Source of the DNA: Moraxella cuniculi DSM 21768
GTDB taxonomy: Bacteria > Pseudomonadota > Gammaproteobacteria > Pseudomonadales > Moraxellaceae
Assembly (NCBI RefSeq): GCF_900156515.1
Contig: NZ_FTNU01000008.1
Location: forward strand, 37,303 to 101,302
DNA: 64,000 nt
Direction of reading: 5' to 3'
Positions 45,645 through 54,675 of the stretch are shown here, piece after piece. Under the pieces are notes generated by a model, which was not told the DNA's origin, ran no database searches, and saw only the letters and a program-made list of their open reading frames with translations. Both the position numbers and the translations under genes were made by a program. Each line of letters begins with the position of its first letter. The stretch's first letter is position 1.

Positions 45645-46259
45645 ATGGCATGTAAAAATTGTTGTAGTGCAAATCCCTCTAATCATCAGTCGCCAAAATA
45701 TAAAAAAGCCTTGTGGATTGTGTTGATATTAAATTTATCAATGTTTTTTGTAGAAATTGTAATGGGGATTAAATCTGGTTCAACTTCGTTGTTGTCAGAC
45801 AGTTTGGATTTTTTGGGCGATAGTGCTAACTATATGATTAGCCTCATTGTATTGCCAATGGCATTAAGCTATCGTGCCAAAGCGTCTTTAATTAAAGGCT
45901 TAACTATGAGTGGGTTTGGTTTATTTATTTTAATAACAACTATTTACCGCATATTTTATGGTGAAATTCCTAGCTATGCTGAGATGAGTATTGTTGGGGT
46001 ATTGGCATTATTTGTCAATTTAACTGCATTGATAATTTTATTAAATTTTCGTGATGGTGATAGCAATATGCGTAGTGTTTGGCTATGTTCTCGTAATGAT
46101 GCGATTGGTAATATGGCGGTAATTTTAGCAGGGGTGGCTGTTTATTTTTTTCAGTCCAGATACCCCGATTTGATTGTGGCATTTATTTTGGCATTTTTGG
46201 CTTTACAGGCTGGTAAAGAAATTATTTTAAGAGCTTGGAGCGAATTGAAACAAGGGTAG
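45645..46259 (+). CDS. Short cation-diffusion-facilitator-like metal exporter
   Basis: 204 aa, five to six transmembrane helices, no C-terminal cytosolic domain. The N-terminus MACKNCCSAN supplies three Cys. Helix 2 has SDSLDFLGDSANY and helix 5 has the conserved GDSNMRSVWLCSRNDAIGN, both typical of a short CDF subgroup. Expected to export a divalent cation (Zn, Cd or Co). The divergent MerR and its 19-bp-spacer promoter support metal induction. Perfect terminator follows at 46265. Confidence 0.8.
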   Translation: MACKNCCSANPSNHQSPKYKKALWIVLILNLSMFFVEIVMGIKSGSTSLLSDSLDFLGDSANYMISLIVLPMALSYRAKASLIKGLTMSGFGLFILITTIYRIFYGEIPSYAEMSIVGVLALFVNLTALIILLNFRDGDSNMRSVWLCSRNDAIGNMAVILAGVAVYFFQSRYPDLIVAFILAFLALQAGKEIILRAWSELKQG

Positions 46260-46264
46260 TTTTG

Positions 46265-46297
46265 ACACCGCCTGTAACAATACAGGCGGTGTTTTTA
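46265..46297 (+). terminator. CDF gene terminator
   Basis: Perfect 12-bp stem ACACCGCCTGTA (46265-46276)/TACAGGCGGTGT (46281-46292), then TTTTATTT. Confidence 0.88.
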
Positions 46298-46323
46298 TTT
46301 AAAAATTTAGTAAAATTATTTTC

Positions 46324-46335
46324 AGGCTGCCTGAA
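46324..46335 (+). other. Simonsiella-type DUS word
   Basis: AGGCTGCCTGAA, an exact Neisseriaceae DUS dialect word. The surrounding TTCAGGCTGCCTGAA also reads as AGGCAGCCTGAA on the other strand, the Kingella dialect. Confidence 0.65.
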
Positions 46336-46384
46336 AATAAAAATTGGTGCGATTGGCAAAATTTAAAAAATCCCACCGCTTACA

Positions 46385-46450
46385 TTTCCAAAAATGAAAA
46401 CCAACTTCCCATAAATCGCCATTCCAATTTCATTCTTGCGTTGCTATATT
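46385..46450 (+). promoter_or_regulatory. Shared operator/promoter, copy C
   Basis: CCAAAAAT at 46388-46395 and CCATAAAT 21 bases later. ATTCC ends at 46425 and the -10 TATATT is at 46445-46450. The gene start is 32 bases past the -10. Preceded by ACCGCTTA of an uptake-like word. Confidence 0.75.
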
Positions 46451-46481
46451 ATCGCCAACTTTCCAAATGAGGATAACGCAA

Positions 46482-47840
46482 ATGAATGATTATTTAGACA
46501 ATTCAAATAAACAAATGAAACTGGCTCTGCAACTGGTGTCAGGCTACGGCGGTGAATTTCAGTCTTGGCGACTTTCCGATAGCAATGAGCGAGCCTATAC
46601 CGATGTCCGCTATTATGTAGAGCTGGCGAAAATTGCCGAGCAAGGCAAAATCCACACGCTGTTTATCGCCGATACGCCCTCGTTTGGTGGGGCGGGAGGC
46701 GGAACGGATATCAGCACACGCACGCCTGCCTTTCCGCTTGAACCGATGGTAATGCTCTCGGCGGTCGCTTATGCCACGCAAAAAATCGGTTTGGTGGCAA
46801 CTTTCTCCACCACATACAATCTACCGTATAACTTAGCTCGTCAGTTAAAAACATTGGACACTCTAAGCGGTGGGCGTGTCGGTTGGAATGCGGTTACCAC
46901 CAGCTCGCCACAAACCGCCTATAATTTTGGCAACAAGCCGTTGCCCGATACCACCACTCGCTATGAAATGGCACACGAGATGGTGGAGGCGGTGCAAACG
47001 CTGTGGGGAACTTTTGGCGAACATGCCTACATCACCGACAAAGCGACAGGCGTGTTTGCGGAGATGAGTCAAATTCAGCCAGCCAATTTTGTCGGCAAGC
47101 ATTATCAAGTCAAAGGGGCGTTGCCAATTCCAGCCACACCGCAAGGTCAGCCACCGATTTTTCAGGCAGACCCAAGCCCAGAAGGGGTGGAGCTTGCAGG
47201 CAAGTTTGCCAGTGGCGTTTATGCCAATCCGTTTAGCATTGAGGAGGCGAGAGCCTACCGCAATCGCTTAAAACAAAGTGCGATGAAATATGGCAGAAAT
47301 CCTAATGAAATCAACATGTTTAGCGGATTTATGTTCACCATTGGCAAAACTTATGAAGAGGCTTTGGCTCGCCGTCATCAACTGCTTGATTTTATGAGTG
47401 ATGATGAATTTTACGGACAAATCCGCTATTTATCGGCGATGATCGGGGTTAATTTGATGAATTTAGATATCAATGCACCCTTGCCGAAACATTTGCAGGC
47501 ACAGGCCATGCCGCACCCACACGATCCGCGTTCGCCTCGTGCAGTGGAGCTGATTAAGCAGGGGCTTAGCCCCAAAGATGTGCTGGCTAATGGTGTAATT
47601 AACTATCACCCTGTGGTGGTCGGTACGGCAGAAGATGTGGCGAATTTTATGGAAAAATGGTTCAAGGCTGGAGCAACAGACGGTTTTTCACTCGCCCCAG
47701 ACAGTCAGCAAGGAGTGCGTGATTTTGTGGAACAGGTCGTGCCGATTTTGCAACAGCGAGGCATTTTCCATACCGATTACGAGGGCGATACCTTGCGTGA
47801 GCATTTGGGTGTACCGTATCAGTATGGGGTGAGAAAATAA
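46482..47840 (+). CDS. NtaA/DmoA-type FMN-dependent monooxygenase
   Basis: 452 aa from the ATG at 46482 behind GAGGA. Luciferase-like TIM barrel of the NtaA/SnaA/DszA group: FADTPSFGG-type segment near 55, GRVGWNAVTTSSPQTAYNFG, PPIFQADPSPEGVELAGKFA. These enzymes use reduced FMN from a partner reductase to cleave C-S or C-N bonds (nitrilotriacetate, sulfones). The substrate is unknown here. Expressed from operator copy C. Confidence 0.85.
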   Translation: MNDYLDNSNKQMKLALQLVSGYGGEFQSWRLSDSNERAYTDVRYYVELAKIAEQGKIHTLFIADTPSFGGAGGGTDISTRTPAFPLEPMVMLSAVAYATQKIGLVATFSTTYNLPYNLARQLKTLDTLSGGRVGWNAVTTSSPQTAYNFGNKPLPDTTTRYEMAHEMVEAVQTLWGTFGEHAYITDKATGVFAEMSQIQPANFVGKHYQVKGALPIPATPQGQPPIFQADPSPEGVELAGKFASGVYANPFSIEEARAYRNRLKQSAMKYGRNPNEINMFSGFMFTIGKTYEEALARRHQLLDFMSDDEFYGQIRYLSAMIGVNLMNLDINAPLPKHLQAQAMPHPHDPRSPRAVELIKQGLSPKDVLANGVINYHPVVVGTAEDVANFMEKWFKAGATDGFSLAPDSQQGVRDFVEQVVPILQQRGIFHTDYEGDTLREHLGVPYQYGVRK

Positions 47841-47992
47841 AAGGGGAATCAAACACCGTTTGGAGTAATGTTTTTATTTTATCATTCAGAGAAATTAGCT
47901 TTTCTGGTTTTACCTTGGAAATTGCTTATGGGGCAAACAGAAAATGCCTTAATAAATAGATTAATATATATTGTATAAATCTAGTTTAGATT

Positions 47993-49375
47993 TTACAATC
48001 TATCTAAATTAGCCCAATTTCGCCATCTTTTGTCCTCTTGAAATAAGTTTGGGTAATAAAAATTTTTATTTAAATCGTCAAATAATAGCGAATTATTTTG
48101 TTGCAACTTATCAGCTATATAGGCTGGCTGCATTCTAGATAAATGAAAATAAATAAATTTATGTAACTCTACAATATTGGTAAACCAATACTTATTAAAG
48201 GATAAAATAAAAGTCATTTCATTGTGAATGAAATCAGCTCTTTCTTGAACTGTTGCAACATCTTGGAAATATTTGACTATGGCTCTATCTAGGCTGCTTC
48301 TTTTTATTGAGTATGAATATTCAAAATCCCATGTTTTCCATTTTTGGTAAGCTAATTTGCAAAAATAATGAATTTTTTCTTGCTCAGCATGTTTAAGAAA
48401 ATATGTTAGACATTCTTGAATATTCTCAGAATAGGTAGAGAGTTCTATACTATCAATATAGATTTGAATTTGTTTGTGTGTTGTAGAAGTTATAAATTTT
48501 CCTAGCTCAAGTTGTAGCCAAGGATATTTATTGAACAATTGAAACCATTCTACAGGACACTTATGCCAAATTTCCGATAATTGAAGTTGTTCTTGCTGAA
48601 ATTCATTACGAATGCGATGACTTAAATTTAATAGCAATAGAAATTGTGCAAGTTGATTATTAGTTTTCAATACAATGTTATGCTTATGTTGTTCTGGGAG
48701 TAGTGCCAACCAGTAAAGAAGTTGCCACACTCTTTTTTCATTATTAATCAGATTTAAAATCTCATCAATATGATGCTCTACGATAAATGAATAAGTACAG
48801 TGATGGTTTATAGCTAATTGTCCAAATATATTAGATATTTGATGATGGTTATCTCCAATCTCTTTCCATTGGCAATTTTTCAAGGAGATATGAAGAGTTT
48901 CTATAGTTTCTTTTTCATTAATATGGACATTATGATTGACTAGTAAATTAGTATCTATTGTAGATAGATAGGATAACGCTAGTCTTTTACTAGAGTCGGA
49001 AAATAAATATCCTTCTTCATGACTAATTTTCCAAAAATTAGGTACACAACAAGTTAATTCAAAGGCAATTTTTTGATTTTCTAGTGTGGCTTGCTCATCT
49101 CGCAATATATCAAAAATCCAAGAAATACTTCCAATAAGACATTCTTTTTTAGATAACTCATCTACATAGACAATATCTTTCTGATAATCTATAAATTGAG
49201 GATAATATTCATCAAGAAATTGCCAAAATATCTCCCTTTCTTTCCATTTCCATTGTACAAAATCAAAATTGACCTCAAAGAACTTATATACTTTATCAGG
49301 TATTGCCCGAATAACATCGGGCATATTAGCCAAATTGAATATTTCTTTTACGGTTAGCTGCTCTCGGATTTCCAT
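47993..49375 (-). CDS. Hypothetical protein, downstream gene of an A/T-rich pair
   Basis: 460 aa, largely helical, rich in Gln, His, Trp and Leu, without transmembrane helices, signal peptide or a motif I know. It starts 22 bases inside the end of the upstream gene (ATG at 49373-49375), so the two are translationally coupled. Both are far more A/T-rich than the flanking oxidoreductase genes. A role as a helper, or an immunity or sensor protein, for the upstream PLD-like gene is possible. It is not identified. Confidence 0.7.
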   Translation of the reverse strand: MEIREQLTVKEIFNLANMPDVIRAIPDKVYKFFEVNFDFVQWKWKEREIFWQFLDEYYPQFIDYQKDIVYVDELSKKECLIGSISWIFDILRDEQATLENQKIAFELTCCVPNFWKISHEEGYLFSDSSKRLALSYLSTIDTNLLVNHNVHINEKETIETLHISLKNCQWKEIGDNHHQISNIFGQLAINHHCTYSFIVEHHIDEILNLINNEKRVWQLLYWLALLPEQHKHNIVLKTNNQLAQFLLLLNLSHRIRNEFQQEQLQLSEIWHKCPVEWFQLFNKYPWLQLELGKFITSTTHKQIQIYIDSIELSTYSENIQECLTYFLKHAEQEKIHYFCKLAYQKWKTWDFEYSYSIKRSSLDRAIVKYFQDVATVQERADFIHNEMTFILSFNKYWFTNIVELHKFIYFHLSRMQPAYIADKLQQNNSLLFDDLNKNFYYPNLFQEDKRWRNWANLDRL

Positions 49376-50913
49376 ATAATATTTTCCTTATTAACGATTG
49401 ACTGCTCCCACATTTCTTCAAAAACATCAGCGACAATTTGCCCATCTTCTACTTCTTGGATAATATGATGGCTTGTCCCCAAACTATTTACTGACGTTCC
49501 TAACGACCAAGCTCTGGCAGAACTATCTTGATTCTTTGGAAATATAATAAATCTATCATGAAAATCTCCAACCTTAGATTTATCAGCATTAAGAAATATT
49601 AAGTCTAACCAACCATTTTCAATGGTCGCTTGTTCAAGCTCACTTTTGTATAGTGTTTTAGCGTTAGACTCCCCTAAAGTTTTTAGTCCAGTAAGTGCTT
49701 TGATAGGAGTATTTGCGTAAGGATTAAAAAATACGGTCTCTAGTAAATCTCTAGAATTCAAATATAGATCCCATAAATAAATCCCATTTTTACCGTATCG
49801 TTTAATTAACTTTCGAATAAATGCTAATGCTTCCTCACGCATATTCTGTTTGAACTGTCGGAGTTTTAAGGAGTCATGCAATTCTTGTTTTTCAAACTTA
49901 ATTAATCTATTCGCCACCCAATCACGATAATCTTTAGATGATTTACCTATCTGACTTTGCGAAGCTTGAATAGAAATACTAATTCTTTGTTCTTGACCAT
50001 TAGGTAGCTTAAAAATCCTTTGATTTGATTCCTGCATACTAATAGAAAAATTCATACTTTCCATAACAGAGCGAATCATTCCACCTGAACAAATAACTTG
50101 CTTGTCTTCATCCCATACTGTGTAATATCCAGTTCCATTAATTTGCTTAAAAGGAATTGGATTTTCTCCTAAAGTAAGAGGTAATTTCTGAAAATCAATA
50201 ATACTCCCATTAATTTCTCTCCAAAAAATGCCTGTTAAATTCAAAGGTTTTATGATGGTGGGATTGATAGATAAATTGGAAATTAACTGATGGCTTTCCC
50301 TATCTCTTCTTTTGATTTGAAAAGCAACTGATGAACAAGGAATTTGAACAATAAAATTTCCCAACCTGTCCGAATGACTACCTATTTTGATGGGTAGATA
50401 TTTTTGTAATTCTTCAGAAAGCTCTATTAGCGCTAAATGGTTTTCCATTAACCCTTGAACATATTCTTTGCTTTCATCAAACCATTCAAATAGATGAGGA
50501 CCACCAAAAAAATTATTCTTTAGCAAGCCTAAAAATTCATTTTTCCCTCTTTCTAAAGCTGGAACATAAACATTTGGAATGCTCCTTAACTTTCCGCAAG
50601 AAAGTTGTTTTTTCTGATTATTTTTCCATTGGCCATTATCCAAATTACTTGCTCTATCAAGAAAATCATCTATAGAAAGAACACTTCTAAAAATACCAAA
50701 TTTAAGAGACTTATCTTTTTTCAACTGAATGGGATGAGGGGTAACTTTTTCTTCATTGATTAAATCAAGTTCTAATTCTTGAGCAATAGCTAAGGTAAAA
50801 ATGTTAAATGGAAACTGTTTGTTTTTTATACCAATAATTTCAAAAAGTTCAACACATTTAAATAAACCTATAGATGGTGTGATTAATATTTCTTTCATAT
50901 ACCTGAAACTCAT
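49354..50913 (-). CDS. Hypothetical protein with C-terminal PLD-like motif (VPA1262-like?)
   Basis: 519 aa from the ATG at 50911-50913, preceded on the minus strand by GAGGG. An in-frame ATG at 50937 lacks a ribosome site. The C-terminal part has FHDRFIIF (H452, R454) and then WSLGTSVNSLGTSHH (G472-T-S). This is the H-x-[KR]..G[TS]S-N layout of phospholipase-D-like nucleases with Arg in place of Lys. It recalls the VPA1262 family by memory only. One PLD motif per chain would need a dimer. With its overlapping partner it forms a foreign-looking two-gene unit, possibly for phage defence (inference). Confidence 0.65.
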   Translation of the reverse strand: MSFRYMKEILITPSIGLFKCVELFEIIGIKNKQFPFNIFTLAIAQELELDLINEEKVTPHPIQLKKDKSLKFGIFRSVLSIDDFLDRASNLDNGQWKNNQKKQLSCGKLRSIPNVYVPALERGKNEFLGLLKNNFFGGPHLFEWFDESKEYVQGLMENHLALIELSEELQKYLPIKIGSHSDRLGNFIVQIPCSSVAFQIKRRDRESHQLISNLSINPTIIKPLNLTGIFWREINGSIIDFQKLPLTLGENPIPFKQINGTGYYTVWDEDKQVICSGGMIRSVMESMNFSISMQESNQRIFKLPNGQEQRISISIQASQSQIGKSSKDYRDWVANRLIKFEKQELHDSLKLRQFKQNMREEALAFIRKLIKRYGKNGIYLWDLYLNSRDLLETVFFNPYANTPIKALTGLKTLGESNAKTLYKSELEQATIENGWLDLIFLNADKSKVGDFHDRFIIFPKNQDSSARAWSLGTSVNSLGTSHHIIQEVEDGQIVADVFEEMWEQSIVNKENIIWKSESS

Positions 50914-51075
50914 TGTGTTGCCCTCTTTTTCTTTCATTATTATTGGTTATTTTAAGGACATTTTCACATTTTTCAACTCCCAAATAATAACTAACCTAGT
51001 TCTAATAAATGTTGCTTTTAATTGACATTCGTAACTGTACAAGCAGTAAGATTTGACGAAATTTCTGCCAATCTC

Positions 51076-51152
51076 ACCGCTTGTTATTTCCAAAAATGAA
51101 AACAAACTTCCCATAAATCGCTATTCTAGCGTAAATTTTAAGATGTTAAAAT
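51076..51152 (+). promoter_or_regulatory. Shared operator/promoter, copy D
   Basis: ACCGCTTGT at 51076-51084 is followed by the operator 51087-51127: CCAAAAAT, then CCATAAAT 21 bases later, then ATTCT. The -10 TAAAAT is at 51147-51152, 20 bases after the element. The gene start is 33 bases past the -10. Confidence 0.75.
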
Positions 51153-51184
51153 TTCCCCAATTTTTACCCATTAAGGAATTTTTT

Positions 51185-52159
51185 ATGAAACAAACTAACC
51201 GTATTTGCGAAATTTTGGGGACCCGTTATCCGATTATTCAAGCACCGATGTCGTGGCTGACGGACGCCCGTTTTGTGGCGGCGGTGAGCAATGCTGGGGG
51301 CTTGGGATTTCTTGCACCGCACGCTGGGCAGACAACCAATCCCTGTTCCAATGAAGAAGTGTTGGCACGGTTGCAGGAGCAAATCCGTAAGGTAAAAGCC
51401 TTGACCGACAAGCCGTTTGGCGTGCCAGTGGTGCTGTCTTATGATTTGGCGATGATTGAGCCGATTAGCGATTTGTTGATTGCCGAGCAAGTGCCAGTGG
51501 CGTTGATTAACTATTTTGAGGGCTACGATTTTGAGCCGATTATCGCCAAACTCAAAAATGCAGGGCTGAAAATTTTGTTCCGTCCGCTCAATCCAACCCT
51601 TGAAAATGCACGCTTTGCCGAGAAAGTGGGGGCGGATATTTTCATCAGTACGGGCTTTGACGAGGGCGGTACGCTGCCGACCCAACAAATCGGTTCGTTT
51701 TCGGTGGTGTCGCATATTGTTGATGAAATCAGCATTCCCGTGATGTTGGCGGGCGGTATTGCCGATGTGCGGGGCGTACGGGCGGCGTTGGCGTTGGGGG
51801 CAGAGGGCGTTTATGTCGGCACGGCATTTTTGGCGACCGTTGAGAACCGTATGGCGGACAATGTCAAGCAGTTGCTTGTCAGCACCACCGCCAACGATTT
51901 ACACATTTATCGCACCAACCCAGCCTATTACCGCTCAATCCCAACCGCACTCAGCACGCAATTAGTGGCGATGGACGCTCAAGGTGCGAGCCGTGATGAG
52001 ATTGAAAAAGCAAGCAAATTCGGCACAGGAATGCGTCTGGGAATGTTGGAAGGCAATTTGGACGAGGGCTATATTTCGGTGGGCAATGGCGTGACGCTTA
52101 TCAAAGAAATCCGTAGTGTACAAGCCTTGATTGATGATTTAATGCAGGATTTTAGATAA
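51185..52159 (+). CDS. Nitronate monooxygenase-like flavoprotein
   Basis: 324 aa from the ATG at 51185 after AAGGAA. FMN TIM-barrel of the nitronate monooxygenase/2-nitropropane dioxygenase family: RYPIIQAPMSWLTDARFVAAVSNAGGLGFL at the start, STGFDEGGT in the phosphate region and MLAGGIADVRGVRAALALGAEGVYVGTAFLAT. Detoxifies nitronates in known members. Expressed from operator copy D, the right-most copy. Downstream, in the same frame, an odd 37-codon open stretch follows its stop. Confidence 0.85.
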   Translation: MKQTNRICEILGTRYPIIQAPMSWLTDARFVAAVSNAGGLGFLAPHAGQTTNPCSNEEVLARLQEQIRKVKALTDKPFGVPVVLSYDLAMIEPISDLLIAEQVPVALINYFEGYDFEPIIAKLKNAGLKILFRPLNPTLENARFAEKVGADIFISTGFDEGGTLPTQQIGSFSVVSHIVDEISIPVMLAGGIADVRGVRAALALGAEGVYVGTAFLATVENRMADNVKQLLVSTTANDLHIYRTNPAYYRSIPTALSTQLVAMDAQGASRDEIEKASKFGTGMRLGMLEGNLDEGYISVGNGVTLIKEIRSVQALIDDLMQDFR

Positions 52160-52273
52160 TCTGGCTGTCTTTATTTTGGTAGCATTGGGCTTATACAAGC
52201 AGTTTTGCGTAATAATGCAGTTAAGGTTGTTGTTTTTACCCCTGATTTACACCAAGTGATTAAAAGTGATTAA
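52160..52273 (+). pseudogene. Possible Rossmann-protein fragment
   Basis: Directly after the nitronate monooxygenase stop, in the same frame, 37 codons stay open. They read like a beta-alpha-beta unit (GSIGLIQAVLRNNAVKVVVFTPD) before TAA at 52271-52273. It may be the scar of a gene cut at the right junction of the island. Low confidence. Confidence 0.25.
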
Positions 52274-52326
52274 TGCTTACAGGAGATTGCCAACTTATTC
52301 TGCTTTTTATAAATGTAAATTCACCA

Positions 52327-52357
52327 AAATAAAATAAGGGTGGCAAAACCACCCTTA
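52327..52357 (-). terminator. pckG terminator
   Basis: Perfect 9-bp stem TAAGGGTGG (52335-52343)/CCACCCTTA (52349-52357). On the minus strand it leads into TTTTATTTTG. Confidence 0.85.
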
Positions 52358-52371
52358 AATGTCATAAGCTC

Positions 52372-54204
52372 TTATGATGCCTGAACATCGTTGATGAGTT
52401 TTTGATTGTGCTGCTTGAGGGCTTCTGGCATACGCTCGCCAAGTTTGTCAAATAGCTCGGCATGACTTTGTAGCTCATCAAGCCACTGCTGTTTGTCTTG
52501 GTTGGTTACCAAATCAAACTGTGCCTTGCTAAAATCCGATTGATCCCAATTGATATCCTCGTAGGTTGGCACCAGCCCAATCGGTGTTTGTACGGCGTCG
52601 GCTTTGTTTTCGCAGCGTTCGATAATCCATTGCAATACACGCATATTTTGCCCAAAGCCCGGCCAAACAAAATCACCATTCTCATCACGGCGGAACCAGT
52701 TTACTTTAAACATTTTTGGTGGTTGATTGCCAGAAGCGGCGGCTTTTTGATTGATTTGTTCGCCCATTTGTAGCCAATGGTTGAAATAATCCGCCATGTT
52801 ATAACCTGCAAAAGGCAGCATGGCAAAAGGATCGCGACGCACAACACCTTGCTGACCGACAGCAGCAGCGGTGGTTTCAGAACCCATTGTGGCAGCTTTA
52901 TATACGCCATCTACCCAATCAAATGCCTCTGATACCAAAGGCACGGTGTCAGCACGGCGACCCCCAAAGATAAAGGCAGAGATTGGCACGCCTTCAGGAT
53001 TTTCCCATTCAGGATCAATAGAAGGGCATTGTGCAGCCGAAACGGTAAAGCGAGCATTGGCATGAGCGGCTCGTTCTTCGCCTGTGTGTGGCTGGCGTTT
53101 CCAGTTGGTAAGGTTGGCTGGTGTTTCCTTGGTTTTGCCTTCCCACCATACTTCGCCATCATCAGTTACGGCAACATTGGTGTAGATAACATCAGAGCCT
53201 AAGGTGCTCATGCAGTTTGAGTTGGTCTTGGTGTTGGTGCCGGGAGCCACGCCAAAGAATCCTGCTTCAGGGTTGATGGCGTATAGTTTGCCGTCAGCTG
53301 ATGGCTTAATCCAAGCAATGTCATCACCAACGGTTTCGACTTTCCAGCCTTCATAGCCAGCTGGTGGGATTAGCATGGCAAAGTTGGTTTTGCCACAGGC
53401 TGATGGGAAGGCGGCAGCGATATAGTGTTTTTTGCCTTCTGGATTGGTTACGCCCAAAATCAGCATATGCTCAGCCAGCCAGCCTTGCTCGCGACCCATG
53501 GCAGAAGCAATACGCAACGCTAGGCATTTTTTGCCAAGCAGGGCATTGCCACCATAACCTGAGCCATACGACCAAATTTCACGAGTTTCTGGAAAATGCA
53601 CAATGTATTTGTCGTCATTGCACGGCCAAGCAACATCTTGTTGTCCTGCTGACAGTGGCATACCGACCGAATGCACACAAGGCACAAACGCCCCATCTGT
53701 GCCTAGTACATCATAGACCGCCTTGCCCATGCGAGCCATTTTTCGCATACTTACCACCACATAAGGCGAGTCAGTAATCTCAATGCCAATTTGGGCAATG
53801 TGGCTACCCAGCGGACCCATGCTAAATGGCACAACATACATAGTGCGACCAGCCATACAGCCATCAAACAATTCATTTAACTTGGCACGCATTTGCTTTG
53901 GCTCAACCCAATTATTGGTGGCACCTGCATCAATTTCATGCTCTGAACAAATAAAGGTGCGATCTTCAACACGAGCCACATCTGAAGGGTCAGAAAATGC
54001 CAAATAAGAATTTGGGTGCTTTTGCTCATTAAGTTTGACCATGGTGCCATTGGCAATCATCAACTCAAGCAGGCGTTGATTTTCTTCTTCAGAGCCATCG
54101 CACCATTGAATGTCGGCAGGCTTGGTTAAAGCGGCAATATCGGCAACCCAGTCAATTAGGGCTTGATGACGAACAAATGCTGGAGCGGTAATCTTTGTGG
54201 TCAT
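52372..54204 (-). CDS. pckG: GTP-dependent phosphoenolpyruvate carboxykinase
   Basis: 610 aa. Converts oxaloacetate plus GTP to PEP for gluconeogenesis. Kinase P-loop [17 protein letters not shown], substrate-loop [24 protein letters not shown] and the GTP-type nucleotide site region. The length is that of the GTP enzyme rather than the ATP enzyme (about 540 aa). Fits an asaccharolytic organism living on organic acids and amino acids. Start ATG at 54202-54204. Confidence 0.95.
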   Translation of the reverse strand: MTTKITAPAFVRHQALIDWVADIAALTKPADIQWCDGSEEENQRLLELMIANGTMVKLNEQKHPNSYLAFSDPSDVARVEDRTFICSEHEIDAGATNNWVEPKQMRAKLNELFDGCMAGRTMYVVPFSMGPLGSHIAQIGIEITDSPYVVVSMRKMARMGKAVYDVLGTDGAFVPCVHSVGMPLSAGQQDVAWPCNDDKYIVHFPETREIWSYGSGYGGNALLGKKCLALRIASAMGREQGWLAEHMLILGVTNPEGKKHYIAAAFPSACGKTNFAMLIPPAGYEGWKVETVGDDIAWIKPSADGKLYAINPEAGFFGVAPGTNTKTNSNCMSTLGSDVIYTNVAVTDDGEVWWEGKTKETPANLTNWKRQPHTGEERAAHANARFTVSAAQCPSIDPEWENPEGVPISAFIFGGRRADTVPLVSEAFDWVDGVYKAATMGSETTAAAVGQQGVVRRDPFAMLPFAGYNMADYFNHWLQMGEQINQKAAASGNQPPKMFKVNWFRRDENGDFVWPGFGQNMRVLQWIIERCENKADAVQTPIGLVPTYEDINWDQSDFSKAQFDLVTNQDKQQWLDELQSHAELFDKLGERMPEALKQHNQKLINDVQAS

Positions 54205-54675
54205 GATGAAATCTCATTTGATAAAAATTGAGCAAATTTGCTAAAATTGTCATATCACTGTCATTTGTGCGTGCTAAATTAGCACTTGATATGTAACAAA
54301 ACAATGCAAAATATGCTAAAAAACTGTATTAAACCACAAAAGCTGGCAAATGATAAGCATTATTCAAAAAATAAATGAATATATTTTTTAATTTGATAAT
54401 ATTTATGGCAATAAAGTATTAATTTTGTTCATTATTAGAATGCAAATATTGAATAAAAACAACCAATAAGCAAACAATTTTGACAACTTGATGTATATTT
54501 TGGGCAACATGACAAGTGTGAAGTTTGCTTTATGTGTAGGCGTTAGCATGGTTATGATTGGCATTTGTGGATTTTGATAGCTATATTATGGCTGTTCAAG
54601 ATTGTAATCTTGCCACAAAGTCGCCCAAAAATGCTACAATAATGCTGGTATTTGACAAATAAACAGTGGGGCATT
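54205..54675. other. Divergent intergenic region pckG/radA
   Basis: About 470 A/T-rich bases with the promoters of both genes. No small gene, RNA or clear operator was identified. Confidence 0.5.

Noticed and set aside
32061..52330. Prophage or integrative element
   Set aside because: No integrase, transposase, phage structural gene, tRNA attachment site or flanking direct repeat was found. Uptake words point to transformation instead.
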